A stretch of 64,000 nt of DNA from Pedobacter sp. MR2016-24 (GCF_026239655.1 NZ_JAPIVO010000001.1:310001-374000); one strand, 5' to 3'. Shown: positions 33,802 through 41,741, counted from the first letter of the stretch. Program-made: numbers and translations. The notes: generated by a model from the letters alone, not told the origin.

Positions 33802-34639
33802 CGATTGGTTAGATATAGAATTACTGGAAGATTACCTGGATGGTAAACTTGATGCTAAAGCTATGCATCGGATTGAACGACAGGCGCTGGAAGATCCTTT
33901 TGTTGCGCAGGCACTGGCAGGTTTAAGTGAATCTCCAAAAAGGGTTTCTGCTTCGGTATCAATTCTTCAGAAACAATTGTACGAGCGTATTGCACAGCAA
34001 CAGGTAGTTCAGAAAGAAAGTGTATTTACCTGGCAGCGACTCAGTGTTGCCGCTGCCGCTGCGGTGATGTTTACATCTGTCAGCATCCTGTTTTTTATGC
34101 GTGATAAAGAAAATCGCAGGCAACTGGCTAAAAACGAACCTAGAAAAATAGAAGTAAACATAGCGCCATCACCTGCCGCAGTAGATTCTGCTAAAAGCGA
34201 TGCATATGCGGCTAATATTACTGCTGAAGCTGCAACACCAGTTATGATGGCTAAAACGGCACCTGGAAGGACAAAGCAGGTTCAGGCCGAAATAAGTCCG
34301 GATACCACTGTTTTAAATTCTGCCATGGCTAAAGTTGCCACTGTCTCCAGCGCAAGAGTAGCTGCCGTAGCCGCCCCTGCTGTATCTACGCCTATTGGTG
34401 GTTGGGCAGCATTCGATACTTACCTGACTGATAATAATAAATTGGGTGCAGTAAAAGCAGGTAAGTTTGTAGAACTGAGTTTCCTGATTGACAGCGATGG
34501 TAATCCTTCGGATATAAAAATTGAAAAAGCTGCAGGCAAAGAGTTTGATGATGAAGCTTTGCGTCTCATCAAGGAAGGACCTAAATGGGAAAGGCCCGCT
34601 ACACCGGAAAGCAGGATGACTTATACGATCTCATTTTAA
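33794..34639 (+). CDS. Anti-sigma-like membrane protein fused to a TonB C-terminal domain
   Basis: 281-residue protein starting at GTG inside the sigma factor gene. Residues 1-70 look like a cytosolic sigma-binding region (DWLDIELLEDYLDGKLDAKA). A transmembrane helix (LSVAAAAAVMFTSVSILFFM) and an Ala/Thr-rich periplasmic linker follow. The last ~85 residues form a TonB-C-like domain (GKFVELSFLIDSDGNPSDIKIEKAAGKEFDDEALRLIKEGPKW). It probably holds the sigma factor and senses the envelope through the TonB-like module. A strong terminator follows. Confidence 0.85.
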   Translation: MSNDWLDIELLEDYLDGKLDAKAMHRIERQALEDPFVAQALAGLSESPKRVSASVSILQKQLYERIAQQQVVQKESVFTWQRLSVAAAAAVMFTSVSILFFMRDKENRRQLAKNEPRKIEVNIAPSPAAVDSAKSDAYAANITAEAATPVMMAKTAPGRTKQVQAEISPDTTVLNSAMAKVATVSSARVAAVAAPAVSTPIGGWAAFDTYLTDNNKLGAVKAGKFVELSFLIDSDGNPSDIKIEKAAGKEFDDEALRLIKEGPKWERPATPESRMTYTISF

Positions 34640-34681
34640 AAAGAAAATCCCCTCAGCATCTGCTGAGGGGATTTTCTTTTT
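34638..34681. terminator. Very strong bidirectional terminator
   Basis: 21-bp perfect stem (34638-34658 with 34661-34681) containing CCCCTCAGC/GCTGAGGGG, with A and T tracts forming the outer part. It separates the anti-sigma gene from the convergent phosphate transporter gene. Confidence 0.93.
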
Positions 34682-34703
34682 AATTTTATATAACTTGTAT
34701 TGT

Positions 34704-35714
34704 CTAAAAGAACAGATCGATTATTTTAAAGATGATCACTGCAAGTACACCGGAAACAGGAATCGTTAAGATCCATGCCCATAATAAACTTACCGTAACG
34801 CCCCATCTAACGGCAGAAACCCTTTTCAATAAACCAACACCTACAATAGATCCTGTGATCGTATGCGTGGTAGAAACGGGGATTCCGAAATGTTCGGTGA
34901 TACCCAATGTTACTGCACCTGCAGTTTCAGCAGCCACACCTTCAAAAGCATTTACTTTTGTGATTTTGGAGCCCATTGTTTTAACGATTTTCCATCCACC
35001 GCTCATTGTGCCTAATGATATTGCAGCATAACATGAGATAGGAATCCATTCCGGCATGGTGTCTCCTGTTTTTAAGACATTGGCAGCAACCATAGCTACA
35101 TAAATAATCCCCATTACCTTTTGTGCATCGTTACCGCCATGCGTGAAACTTAATGCTGCTGAAGAGATCAGCTGTAACCTTTTAAACCATTTTTCTGCGG
35201 TTGATGGTCTTGAATTTTTTGAAATATGAAGCAGGATGATGGAAATAATCACTGAAATCACCATACCTATTACCGGTGCAAGTACTATAAATGCAATTAC
35301 TTTCAGTATTGGAGCCAGGTTAATGGCAGACATGACACCGATACCCATTGTTGAGGCTTTTGCCATTCCTGCGCCTGCAAAACCACCGATGAGGGTGTGA
35401 GAGGAACTTGAAGGTATACCATACCACCAGGTAAATAAGTTCCACACTATAGCAGCAACCAAACCTGCCAGGATAACCTCCAGGGTGATAAAGTTTTCTA
35501 CCACAGTCTTCGCTATTGTATTTGCAACTTTATGGTCTGTAAAATAAAAATAGGCGGCAAAGTTAAAAAGTGCTGCCCATAATACAGCCTGAAAAGGAGT
35601 AAGGACTTTTGTTGATACCACGGTGGCGATTGAATTTGCCGCATCGTGGAAACCATTGATATAGTCAAAACCAATAGCTAATATAATTACAACAACCAAT
35701 AAGGTAGTTACCAT
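34704..35714 (-). CDS. pit: Inorganic phosphate transporter, PiT family
   Basis: 336-residue inner-membrane phosphate/cation symporter with about ten transmembrane helices. The two PiT signature repeats are visible: GFDYINGFHDAANSIATVVSTKVLTP near the N-terminus and LSFTHGGNDAQKVMGIIY in the second half, plus GIPVSTTHTITGSIVGVG. The DUF47 gene lies 12 bp upstream in the same direction, the standard Pit accessory arrangement, so the two form one operon. Confidence 0.94.
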   Translation of the reverse strand: MVTTLLVVVIILAIGFDYINGFHDAANSIATVVSTKVLTPFQAVLWAALFNFAAYFYFTDHKVANTIAKTVVENFITLEVILAGLVAAIVWNLFTWWYGIPSSSSHTLIGGFAGAGMAKASTMGIGVMSAINLAPILKVIAFIVLAPVIGMVISVIISIILLHISKNSRPSTAEKWFKRLQLISSAALSFTHGGNDAQKVMGIIYVAMVAANVLKTGDTMPEWIPISCYAAISLGTMSGGWKIVKTMGSKITKVNAFEGVAAETAGAVTLGITEHFGIPVSTTHTITGSIVGVGLLKRVSAVRWGVTVSLLWAWILTIPVSGVLAVIIFKIIDLFF

Positions 35715-35726
35715 TTTCGTATTTTT

Positions 35727-36368
35727 TTAAGCGTTCTTAACGAGTATAGATTCCAGCACATTCGCGGCATCTTCACATTTATCTGTTGCCATTTCAAGTG
35801 TTTGGAGAACTTCTTTTTGCTTGATCAGCTCAATTGCATTAGTTTCAAACTCGAACAATCTTGCAATAGCAATATTACATACATAATCAGCCTGGTTTTC
35901 ACCACTGTTAATACGTACACAAGCATCAGCAATTACGCGTATATTTTTAAAGCTTCTCAATTCCTTGATCGCTTTGTCTAAATCTGTACACATTTCTACC
36001 AGCAGTTCTGCAAGTTTGATCATCGCATCACCAATGTTAGTGATATTATATAATTCAATATTACTGGCAGAAGCATGGATATAATCAGCGATATCATCAA
36101 CCGCACTGGCTAAGGCATGTATATCTTCCCTGTCAAATGGCGTAATGAAGTTTTTACTTAATTCCAGGAAGATAGAATGCGTGATGTCGTCTCCAACATG
36201 CTCTAAACGCTCAATTTCTTTGATATACTCTTTTCTTTTTTCAAGGTCTTTCGCACTTAAAGCAAGAAAAAGCGCTTCTGAGATCTTCAATACATTACTT
36301 CCGGCTTGTTCAAAAAGCGGTTGGAATTTTTTGTCTTTGGGTGTAAAGAACTTAAAGATGTTATTCAT
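35727..36368 (-). CDS. DUF47 (PhoU-like) Pit accessory protein
   Basis: 213-residue all-helical protein of the DUF47/TIGR00153 family, related to PhoU. It shows FTPKDKKFQPLFEQAG at the start, EIERLEHVGDDITHSIFLEL, ITPFDREDIHALASAVDDIADYI and CEDAANVLESILVK at the end. In several bacteria such proteins modulate PiT transporters; direct linkage here supports that. It is the first gene of the operon, with a clear -7 element upstream. Confidence 0.92.
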   Translation of the reverse strand: MNNIFKFFTPKDKKFQPLFEQAGSNVLKISEALFLALSAKDLEKRKEYIKEIERLEHVGDDITHSIFLELSKNFITPFDREDIHALASAVDDIADYIHASASNIELYNITNIGDAMIKLAELLVEMCTDLDKAIKELRSFKNIRVIADACVRINSGENQADYVCNIAIARLFEFETNAIELIKQKEVLQTLEMATDKCEDAANVLESILVKNA

Positions 36369-36389
36369 GTTAACTATAAAATATGATTA

Positions 36390-36397
36390 CAAAAGTA
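36390..36397 (-). promoter_or_regulatory. Predicted -7 element of the DUF47-pit operon
   Basis: Minus strand TACTTTTG matches TAnnTTTG, 21 nt upstream of the DUF47 start codon. Confidence 0.55.
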
Positions 36398-36454
36398 GCA
36401 AGCCTATGTTAAGTTAGTGTTAACTGTTAACATTAAATGCGTTTTTCTTTAAAA

Positions 36455-37480
36455 TTAGCCAAGTTTTTGTAAGGTAAACGCGAAAGTAGTACCAATTTGC
36501 AGAGTGCTTCTTACTGATATAATCTGCTGATGTGCCTCTAATATGTGTTTAACGATGGCCAGACCCAGACCGGTTCCACCGACTTCTCTCGACCGGTGAG
36601 AGTCGATCCTGTAAAAACGTTCAAATAATCTGGAAAGGTGTTTTTCATCAATTCCAATCCCGTCATCAGTCACTTCAACCAGATATTGATCATGTAATTC
36701 AAAAATCTTTATGGCAGTTGAGCCGTTTGTATTTCCATATTTAATGGAATTGGAAATAAGATTAATCATTACCTGCCTGATCTTCTCCCTGTCTGCATTC
36801 ACAAAAGCCGGGTGCATATATTTCTCTTTAAAAAAGAGTTTAATGTCTCTTTTTTTTGCTTTGTCTTCCAGGCTCTCCATTACTTCTTTTGCCAGTAATA
36901 CAAAGTCAAATTTCTGATAATCAATAGGGATTTCTCCTGTCTCAAGTTTAGAGATAGAATCAAGGTCGTTAATCAGGTAACTGAGGCGCTCTACGTTCTT
37001 TTCTGCTTTCTTCAGGAATTTTACTGCCATCTCAGGATCATCGATCAGGCAGTCCTGCAAAGTTTCTATATATCCCTGAATAGCAAATAGCGGAGTTTTA
37101 AATTCATGTGAAACATTGGAAAGGAATTCTTTCCTGAACTGCTCTTGTTTTTTTAGGAGGTCTATTTCCTTTTTTTTTGCTCCTGCCCATTCTTTTACTT
37201 CATTTTCTACATCATTAATAGGATCTGAACTTACATATTCTCCTAAAGCATCTTTAAGGTCCTTACCCAATTTCAGGTTATGGATCAGCTTATAGATGAG
37301 TTTGATTTTAGAGTATATATATTTTTCAAGCAGGTAGTAAAACATGATAAAACTCGTAATAAAGGACACTCCGAAAGAAACCAGCATAAAATACCAGCTT
37401 TGCTGAAAGTGAAAATTTACCAGCCCGATAGACAGGCCTACTGCCAGTGCAGTGATTAATACGAGAATGCTTAACTTCAT
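36455..37480 (-). CDS. PhoR-like membrane sensor histidine kinase
   Basis: 341-residue kinase with two N-terminal transmembrane helices (about 5-22 and 32-50) separated by a very short loop, so it has almost no periplasmic sensor. HisKA follows with the phospho-acceptor in FLSNVSHEFKTPLFAI, then HATPase with NLISNSIKYG, VTDDGIGID and GGTGLGLAIVKH. The arrangement resembles PhoR, and its place upstream of the phosphate transport operon supports a phosphate role. No partner response regulator is adjacent, so cognate identity is open. Confidence 0.88.
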   Translation of the reverse strand: MKLSILVLITALAVGLSIGLVNFHFQQSWYFMLVSFGVSFITSFIMFYYLLEKYIYSKIKLIYKLIHNLKLGKDLKDALGEYVSSDPINDVENEVKEWAGAKKKEIDLLKKQEQFRKEFLSNVSHEFKTPLFAIQGYIETLQDCLIDDPEMAVKFLKKAEKNVERLSYLINDLDSISKLETGEIPIDYQKFDFVLLAKEVMESLEDKAKKRDIKLFFKEKYMHPAFVNADREKIRQVMINLISNSIKYGNTNGSTAIKIFELHDQYLVEVTDDGIGIDEKHLSRLFERFYRIDSHRSREVGGTGLGLAIVKHILEAHQQIISVRSTLQIGTTFAFTLQKLG

Positions 37481-37542
37481 AGAGGCAATTTACAAGATAA
37501 TTTTAAAATTCCATGTTAAGTTTTAAGCCCTTGATTTTATAG

Positions 37543-38307
37543 CTATACTTGTTTTTCAGTCAGGTATTTCCAATACCTCTTTGGTACATGCTGTACATGC
37601 AGTTTTGTATTTTTTCTTGCCGGAATATTGGCACTTTTAAAATAATCCTTCCATAGTAATGCATACAGTCCTTCTTTCTCCGAGAGTACATGCGCAGAAG
37701 ATTGTAAGAGAGTTGGCCTTTCCTTGAAATCTATATTGATTTCTTCTACTTTATCTAAATCGTAAAACAAACCATAGTTTCTCTTGATGTCATAAATAAT
37801 CCATTGCTGATCTGCATAACGGTTTCTGAAATGGTTCATGATGAGTGGTAAAACATTAAAATCAGGATCTATACCGCAGTAAAATATGCCATCTGCGGTG
37901 TGCTGGAACCGGATAAAAGCTTCCATCCTGTGTTTCTCCCTTTCAACTTTCCTGGCAATCTGACTCAGTAGCAATACATCCGGATTACCATAGTTTTTTT
38001 CTGCTCCCGGCGGGTTAACAAACAGGTAACAGCTAAATTCAAATAATGCAGTATAAGCTTCTTCCAGTTCTGATAGGTAAGTGCAGTAAAACCGGCGAAT
38101 CCAGTCCTTCGCTAATTTGCCCTGTAAGCCTTTCCAGACCCGCTCTGCTTTTTTAGGATCATTATGAATAAATAGCGGAGTAGTGAAAGCTTCGGGTTGA
38201 AAAGTAGCTTCTGGCTTCAAACATATTTTTCCGGGCTTGCGCTCAAACCACTCAAAAACTGTACAAAGCAAGCCTTCAAAACTGCCATCGAAAACGTAGA
38301 TTTCCAT
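37543..38307 (-). CDS. TIGR03915-type DNA-metabolism-associated protein
   Basis: 254-residue protein starting MEIYVFDGSFEGLLCTVFEW, which I recognise as the TIGR03915 family, a partner of a DNA-repair-like radical SAM protein. A family-typical segment RKVEREKHRMEAFIRFQ is near residue 130, followed by FYCGIDPDFNVLPLIMNHFRNRYADQQW. Some relatives are fused to a uracil-DNA-glycosylase domain; this one lacks it. It begins immediately after the radical SAM gene stop, with zero spacing. Biochemical function is not established. Confidence 0.87.
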   Translation of the reverse strand: MEIYVFDGSFEGLLCTVFEWFERKPGKICLKPEATFQPEAFTTPLFIHNDPKKAERVWKGLQGKLAKDWIRRFYCTYLSELEEAYTALFEFSCYLFVNPPGAEKNYGNPDVLLLSQIARKVEREKHRMEAFIRFQHTADGIFYCGIDPDFNVLPLIMNHFRNRYADQQWIIYDIKRNYGLFYDLDKVEEINIDFKERPTLLQSSAHVLSEKEGLYALLWKDYFKSANIPARKNTKLHVQHVPKRYWKYLTEKQV

Positions 38308-39564
38308 TTAAAAAAGAATAAGTTGACTGGTATCCGTCTTCAGGTATTTACTCTGGCTTTCAGCAAGAATAAATGATTTAATTTGAGTACCCTGAAAATC
38401 CTTGAGCTGGTAAGGCGTATCTGCACATTTGATAAAATGTTTTGCACGGTTATAGGAAACACCTATCTTTTTTAACTGATCGATACGCAGTTTCCCGAAC
38501 TTCCTGGCCTGTACAATTTTTTTTGCAGAGCCTACGCCAATGCCCGGAACACGAAGGATTACTTTATATGCAGCTACATTAATATCTACCGGGAAGTGCT
38601 GCAGGTTACGCAGCGCCCAGCTTAATTTTGGATCAATATCAATATCCAGGTGTGGATTGGCATCATTCAGGAGTTCATTGACGTGAAATCCATAGAAGCG
38701 CATCAGCCAATCTGTTTGATAAAGTCTGTTCTCCCTGACCAATGGTGGTTGTGTGCCAAGAATAGGCAGCCGGTTATCGTTGCTGATAGGAATATAGCCG
38801 GAATAATAGACGCGTTTCAATGAGAAATTCCGATAGTAGGCATCAGCAGTATGCATAATGTCTTTGTCAGTTTCTGGTGTTGCGCCAATGACCATTTGCG
38901 TACTCTGACCGGCAGGAACAAATTTAGGAACACTTTTAATCAGTTTGCGCTCTTCTTTAAACTGAACAATTTGATTTTGAACAAAACCCAGGGGTTTGAT
39001 CACATCCTGGTGACTTTTATCGGGTGCGAGCAGTTTTAATCCGCTCTCGGTTGGCATTTCCAGATTTATACTCATCCGATCAGCATACATTCCTGCTTCA
39101 CGGATCAGTTCTTCACTTGCCCCTGGAATAGTCTTTAAATGGATGTAGCCATTAAAACGCTCTTCCAGTCTTAATTTCTTAACTACCCTGAGCAAACGCT
39201 CCATGGTGAAATCGGCATTTTTAAAAATACCTGAACTCAGGAATAAGCCTTCGATGAAATTTCTGCGATAAAAGTTCATGGTCAGCTGTACAACTTCCTC
39301 TACAGTAAAGGCCGCTCTTTCGATATCATTGCTTTTGCGGGACACACAATAGGCACAGTCAAAAATACAATGGTTAGTCAACAGAATTTTTAATAAGGAA
39401 ACGCACCTGCCATCTTCCGTGTAGGTATGACAGATGCCAGAGGCGTGACTGTCGCCAAGCCCTTTATTATCATTTTTTCTATTCCCTCCACTGGAGGAAC
39501 AGGAGACATCATACTTTGCCGCATCGGCAAGAATGTTAAGTTTTTCTCTAATACGTTCTGACAT
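38308..39564 (-). CDS. Putative DNA modification/repair radical SAM protein
   Basis: 418-residue radical SAM enzyme of the TIGR03916 type. The iron-sulfur motif is Cys66, Cys70, Cys73 in CIFDCAYC. Extra cysteines lie at the N-terminus (YDVSCSSSGG, GICHTYTEDGRC). A C-terminal helix-hairpin-helix region (VILRVPGIGVGSAKKIVQARKFGKL, at about 330-365) suggests DNA binding. The partner gene follows directly. Substrate and reaction are unknown; a role in DNA base modification or repair is inferred from HhH and family naming. Confidence 0.9.
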   Translation of the reverse strand: MSERIREKLNILADAAKYDVSCSSSGGNRKNDNKGLGDSHASGICHTYTEDGRCVSLLKILLTNHCIFDCAYCVSRKSNDIERAAFTVEEVVQLTMNFYRRNFIEGLFLSSGIFKNADFTMERLLRVVKKLRLEERFNGYIHLKTIPGASEELIREAGMYADRMSINLEMPTESGLKLLAPDKSHQDVIKPLGFVQNQIVQFKEERKLIKSVPKFVPAGQSTQMVIGATPETDKDIMHTADAYYRNFSLKRVYYSGYIPISNDNRLPILGTQPPLVRENRLYQTDWLMRFYGFHVNELLNDANPHLDIDIDPKLSWALRNLQHFPVDINVAAYKVILRVPGIGVGSAKKIVQARKFGKLRIDQLKKIGVSYNRAKHFIKCADTPYQLKDFQGTQIKSFILAESQSKYLKTDTSQLILF

Positions 39565-39583
39565 AGGTATATGTGATTGCTAA

Positions 39584-39591
39584 CAAATATA
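39584..39591 (-). promoter_or_regulatory. Predicted -7 element of the radical SAM operon
   Basis: Minus strand TATATTTG matches TAnnTTTG, 19 nt upstream of the radical SAM start codon. Confidence 0.5.
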
Positions 39592-39642
39592 GTATATTTA
39601 TACTAATAAAATTAGCTAATCATACCCCTTTAGGGAATAATT

Positions 39643-40302
39643 CTAGATCAGACCTTCCCATTCTTTATAAAACTGATCCAGGTAGTGTAACATGAAGTCG
39701 TGCCGCTGACCCGCAATCTTTCTGCCTTCAGCTGTTTTCATCAGGTCTTTCAGCCTGAGTAGTTTCTCGTAAAAATGGTTGATTGTGGGTGCTGTCGTGT
39801 TTTTATAAGCTTCTTTGCTCATATTCAGATCAGGTACGATAGCCGGATCATACATCAGCCTGTTTTTAAAACCACCATAGGTGAATGCCCTGGCTATACC
39901 AATAGCCCCGATTGCATCTAATCTGTCCGCATCCTGAACAACATCAAGTTCTTTAGAATAGAATGTTATATGGCCAAGGCTGGCCTTATAACTTAAGTTA
40001 CGGATGATTTGCTGTACATGAAGGATTGTTTCTTCTTTCAGCAACAGCGTCCTGAGAAAGTTTCCTGCTGTAATCGGACCGATTTCTTCATCGCCATTAT
40101 TAAATTTACTGTCTGCAATATCATGTAATAAGGCGGCTAAAGCAACAATTAAATGATCGCCCTGCTCAGCCTTATTGATATTCAGGGCAGATTTATATAC
40201 CCTCTCAATATGAAACCAGTCGTGCCCTGCTTCCGCTCCGGCAAGTGTTTCCTTTACAAAAGCGACTGTTTTCTCTATTATTTCATCAGTATTCAGTTCC
40301 AT
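39643..40302 (-). CDS. HD-domain phosphohydrolase
   Basis: 219-residue cytoplasmic HD-superfamily hydrolase resembling YedJ. The metal ligands are in HDWFHIERV (His), LAALLHDIADSKF (the HD pair) and DVVQDADRLDAIGAIGIARAF (Asp). Such proteins hydrolyse nucleotides or other phosphoesters; the substrate is not evident. A -7 element ends 4 nt before the ATG. Confidence 0.9.
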   Translation of the reverse strand: MELNTDEIIEKTVAFVKETLAGAEAGHDWFHIERVYKSALNINKAEQGDHLIVALAALLHDIADSKFNNGDEEIGPITAGNFLRTLLLKEETILHVQQIIRNLSYKASLGHITFYSKELDVVQDADRLDAIGAIGIARAFTYGGFKNRLMYDPAIVPDLNMSKEAYKNTTAPTINHFYEKLLRLKDLMKTAEGRKIAGQRHDFMLHYLDQFYKEWEGLI

Positions 40303-40306
40303 GCAG

Positions 40307-40314
40307 CAAAGATA
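40307..40314 (-). promoter_or_regulatory. Predicted -7 element abutting the HD-hydrolase gene
   Basis: Minus strand TATCTTTG matches TAnnTTTG and ends 4 nt before the ATG, a leaderless-type arrangement. Confidence 0.6.
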
Positions 40315-40334
40315 TCCGAATCCCGCCAGATTTT

Positions 40335-40610
40335 TCAGTTAACCGAAATTCCGGTAGATGGAGGCATCAGCTGAATTACATCTTTGTGATCTAATGAGAT
40401 CAGTTGCATCACTTCAACTTCCAGTATAATCGCTATCTGAAATAATCTATCTAGTGTTATTTTACTGTAACCCAACTCAATTTTACTGTAAGCATTCTGA
40501 GAAATCAGCAGTTTTGCAGCCAGATAATCCTGTGTATAATTTCTAAATTCTCTAATCTTTCTAATGTTGCCCGCAACAATTTTCGGCTTTAATTCAGTAG
40601 TTTCTTTCAT
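40335..40610 (-). CDS. XRE-family helix-turn-helix regulator
   Basis: 91-residue Cro/CI-type DNA-binding protein consisting almost only of the HTH_3 domain: NIRKIREFRNYTQDYLAAKLLISQNAYSKIELGYSKITLDRLFQIAIILEV. It has no ligand-binding or peptidase part. It is encoded divergently from the double-glycine peptide cluster across a 388-bp structured region, which makes it a candidate regulator of that cluster, although it could equally belong with the HD gene just downstream of it. Confidence 0.88.
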   Translation of the reverse strand: MKETTELKPKIVAGNIRKIREFRNYTQDYLAAKLLISQNAYSKIELGYSKITLDRLFQIAIILEVEVMQLISLDHKDVIQLMPPSTGISVN

Positions 40611-40998
40611 AAGAATATATTTTAATTGTTGTTCTTTATGAGTTGTCAGCTTAAAATAAATGCCTCTATAGCCCCCATAAGTCCAATTTATTCTGTTGAG
40701 GAGTATTAACGAAAAAATATATAAGGCGGTTTTCGGCAGGGATTATCAGGAACCCTTTCACCAGGATATAAGTAGATAATCGCCTACGTCTTTTGGCTGT
40801 GAAGGGTTCAAAGAAATGTAAAACGCAAAGGTGTAATGTATTCCTGTAGGTTGTTCGCAATGTGACCGCTTCGTGATCCTTAATCTTGTCATTCGCGTTA
40901 ATGTTTAAAACATAAACAAAAGAAAAATAAACTGAGTTTTTGTAGAGGCGTAGCCGAAAACCTAAAATAGAGTAGGCATAACCAAATAGATAAGAAAA
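40611..40998. other. 388-bp non-coding region upstream of the peptide cluster
   Basis: No credible gene. An open frame on the minus strand spans part of it but shows no family features and crosses the peptide start. It contains nested inverted repeats: GATTATC (40741-40747) with GATAATC (40775-40781), and GAACCCTTTCAC (40750-40761) with GTGAAGGGTTC (40799-40809, one bulge). From about 40833 it is collinear with the region before the second peptide gene, and it ends with the duplicated 28-bp element. Confidence 0.6.
40951..40978 (+). promoter_or_regulatory. Conserved 28-bp element, copy 1
   Basis: Identical over all 28 bp to 41428-41455 and placed at the same distance (20 nt) from its peptide start codon. 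It includes CCTA and TAGG, able to form a small stem around an 8-nt loop, bracketed by GCC and GGC. It may be a promoter/operator or a 5'-UTR structure. Confidence 0.65.
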
Positions 40999-41247
40999 AT
41001 GAATTTTCAGGAATTGAATCAAAACGAAATGGCGGAGATTAATGGTGGCGGATTATTGGATGGTGGATTGTTAGGTGGCGGCACTTCAGGTAATATGCTT
41101 GGCGGCTTAACTAGCGGACTGGGTATTAATAATCTTTTGTCGATATCAAATGAAAGTACCAGTACTGGTGGCAACAAAACTTCTATCACAGTTGGTAATG
41201 GTTTAGGCCTGAATTTAGGCGGGATTTTAAACGGTCTTAACTTATAA
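40999..41247 (+). CDS. Double-glycine leader peptide 1 (putative secreted RiPP/bacteriocin-like precursor)
   Basis: 82-residue precursor. Residues 1-17 (MNFQELNQNEMAEINGG) form a classical double-glycine leader cleaved after Gly17 by C39 peptidases. The predicted 65-residue core is rich in Gly, Leu, Asn and Ser, has no cysteine, and carries GxxxG motifs (GLLDG at 18-22, GLNLG at 70-74). The C-terminal pattern SNES, then GNGLGLNLGGIL is shared with the second peptide. The exporter genes lie about 0.6 kb downstream. Activity is unknown. Confidence 0.88.
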   Translation: MNFQELNQNEMAEINGGGLLDGGLLGGGTSGNMLGGLTSGLGINNLLSISNESTSTGGNKTSITVGNGLGLNLGGILNGLNL

Positions 41248-41427
41248 CGCACGCTATGTGCGAACGGTCATTAATGCTATTTTGTTGTTTTAAAAACACA
41301 ACGTGAGGGCGTAATCTATTCAGTCAGGTTGTTTGATAAACAGGTCTTTACAAAACCCAATGGCCATTGTTCGCGTTATTTACCTAAACAAGCATGAAAG
41401 AATAAAATCTGATTTCTTGTATAGGAA

Positions 41428-41455
41428 TAGCCGAAAACCTAAAATAGAGTAGGCA
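41428..41455 (+). promoter_or_regulatory. Conserved 28-bp element, copy 2
   Basis: Exact match of 40951-40978, again 20 nt before a peptide start codon, while flanking bases have diverged. That contrast suggests selection on the element. Confidence 0.65.
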
Positions 41456-41475
41456 ATTATTAAATAGTTGAAATT

Positions 41476-41709
41476 ATGAAACTTCAAGAATTGAATCAAA
41501 ACGAAATGACAGAAATTAACGGTGGCGGATTATTTGGAAACAGTGATTCTGCAAGTCAGGGTGGATTAAATGGTGCCCTGAGCATCGGAAATTTATTATC
41601 ATTCTCTAATGAGACCCAGGATGGGGATGAGAGTTCTAAAAGTTCATTCTCCCTGGGTAATGGTATCGGTCTGAACTTAGGCGGTATCTTCAATAGTCTT
41701 CAAGGCTAA
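41476..41709 (+). CDS. Double-glycine leader peptide 2 (paralogue of peptide 1)
   Basis: 77-residue precursor with leader MKLQELNQNEMTEINGG and a predicted 60-residue core. The leader differs from peptide 1 at only three of 17 positions, while the middle of the core diverged (Ser/Asp/Glu-rich, DGDESSKSS). The end GNGIGLNLGGIF with GLNLG at 65-69 is conserved. The core is acidic and cysteine-free, unlike typical cationic class II bacteriocins. A hairpin follows at 41742-41773 before the exporter genes. Confidence 0.88.
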   Translation: MKLQELNQNEMTEINGGGLFGNSDSASQGGLNGALSIGNLLSFSNETQDGDESSKSSFSLGNGIGLNLGGIFNSLQG

Positions 41710-41741
41710 GAAAACGATTGTTTAATAAAAGCAACCAGCAT

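Larger units (their letters stand above)
40833..41247 (+). repeat. Tandem duplication unit, copy 1 (leader region plus peptide gene 1)
   Basis: Collinear with 41311-41709 at an offset of 477-478 bp. Similarity covers about 165 bp upstream of the start codon, the whole double-glycine leader and the end of the core. Divergence is greatest in the middle of the core and in the far upstream part. Confidence 0.8.
41311..41709 (+). repeat. Tandem duplication unit, copy 2 (leader region plus peptide gene 2)
   Basis: Second copy of the unit at 40833-41247, collinear including the upstream region, the 28-bp element, the leader and the core C-terminus. Confidence 0.8.

Noticed and set aside
40666..41022. 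118-codon open frame on the minus strand in the region before the peptide cluster
   Set aside because: No family features or signal. It covers the inverted repeats and the 28-bp element and overlaps the start of peptide 1; the similarity to the second upstream region is at DNA level and is best explained as regulation.
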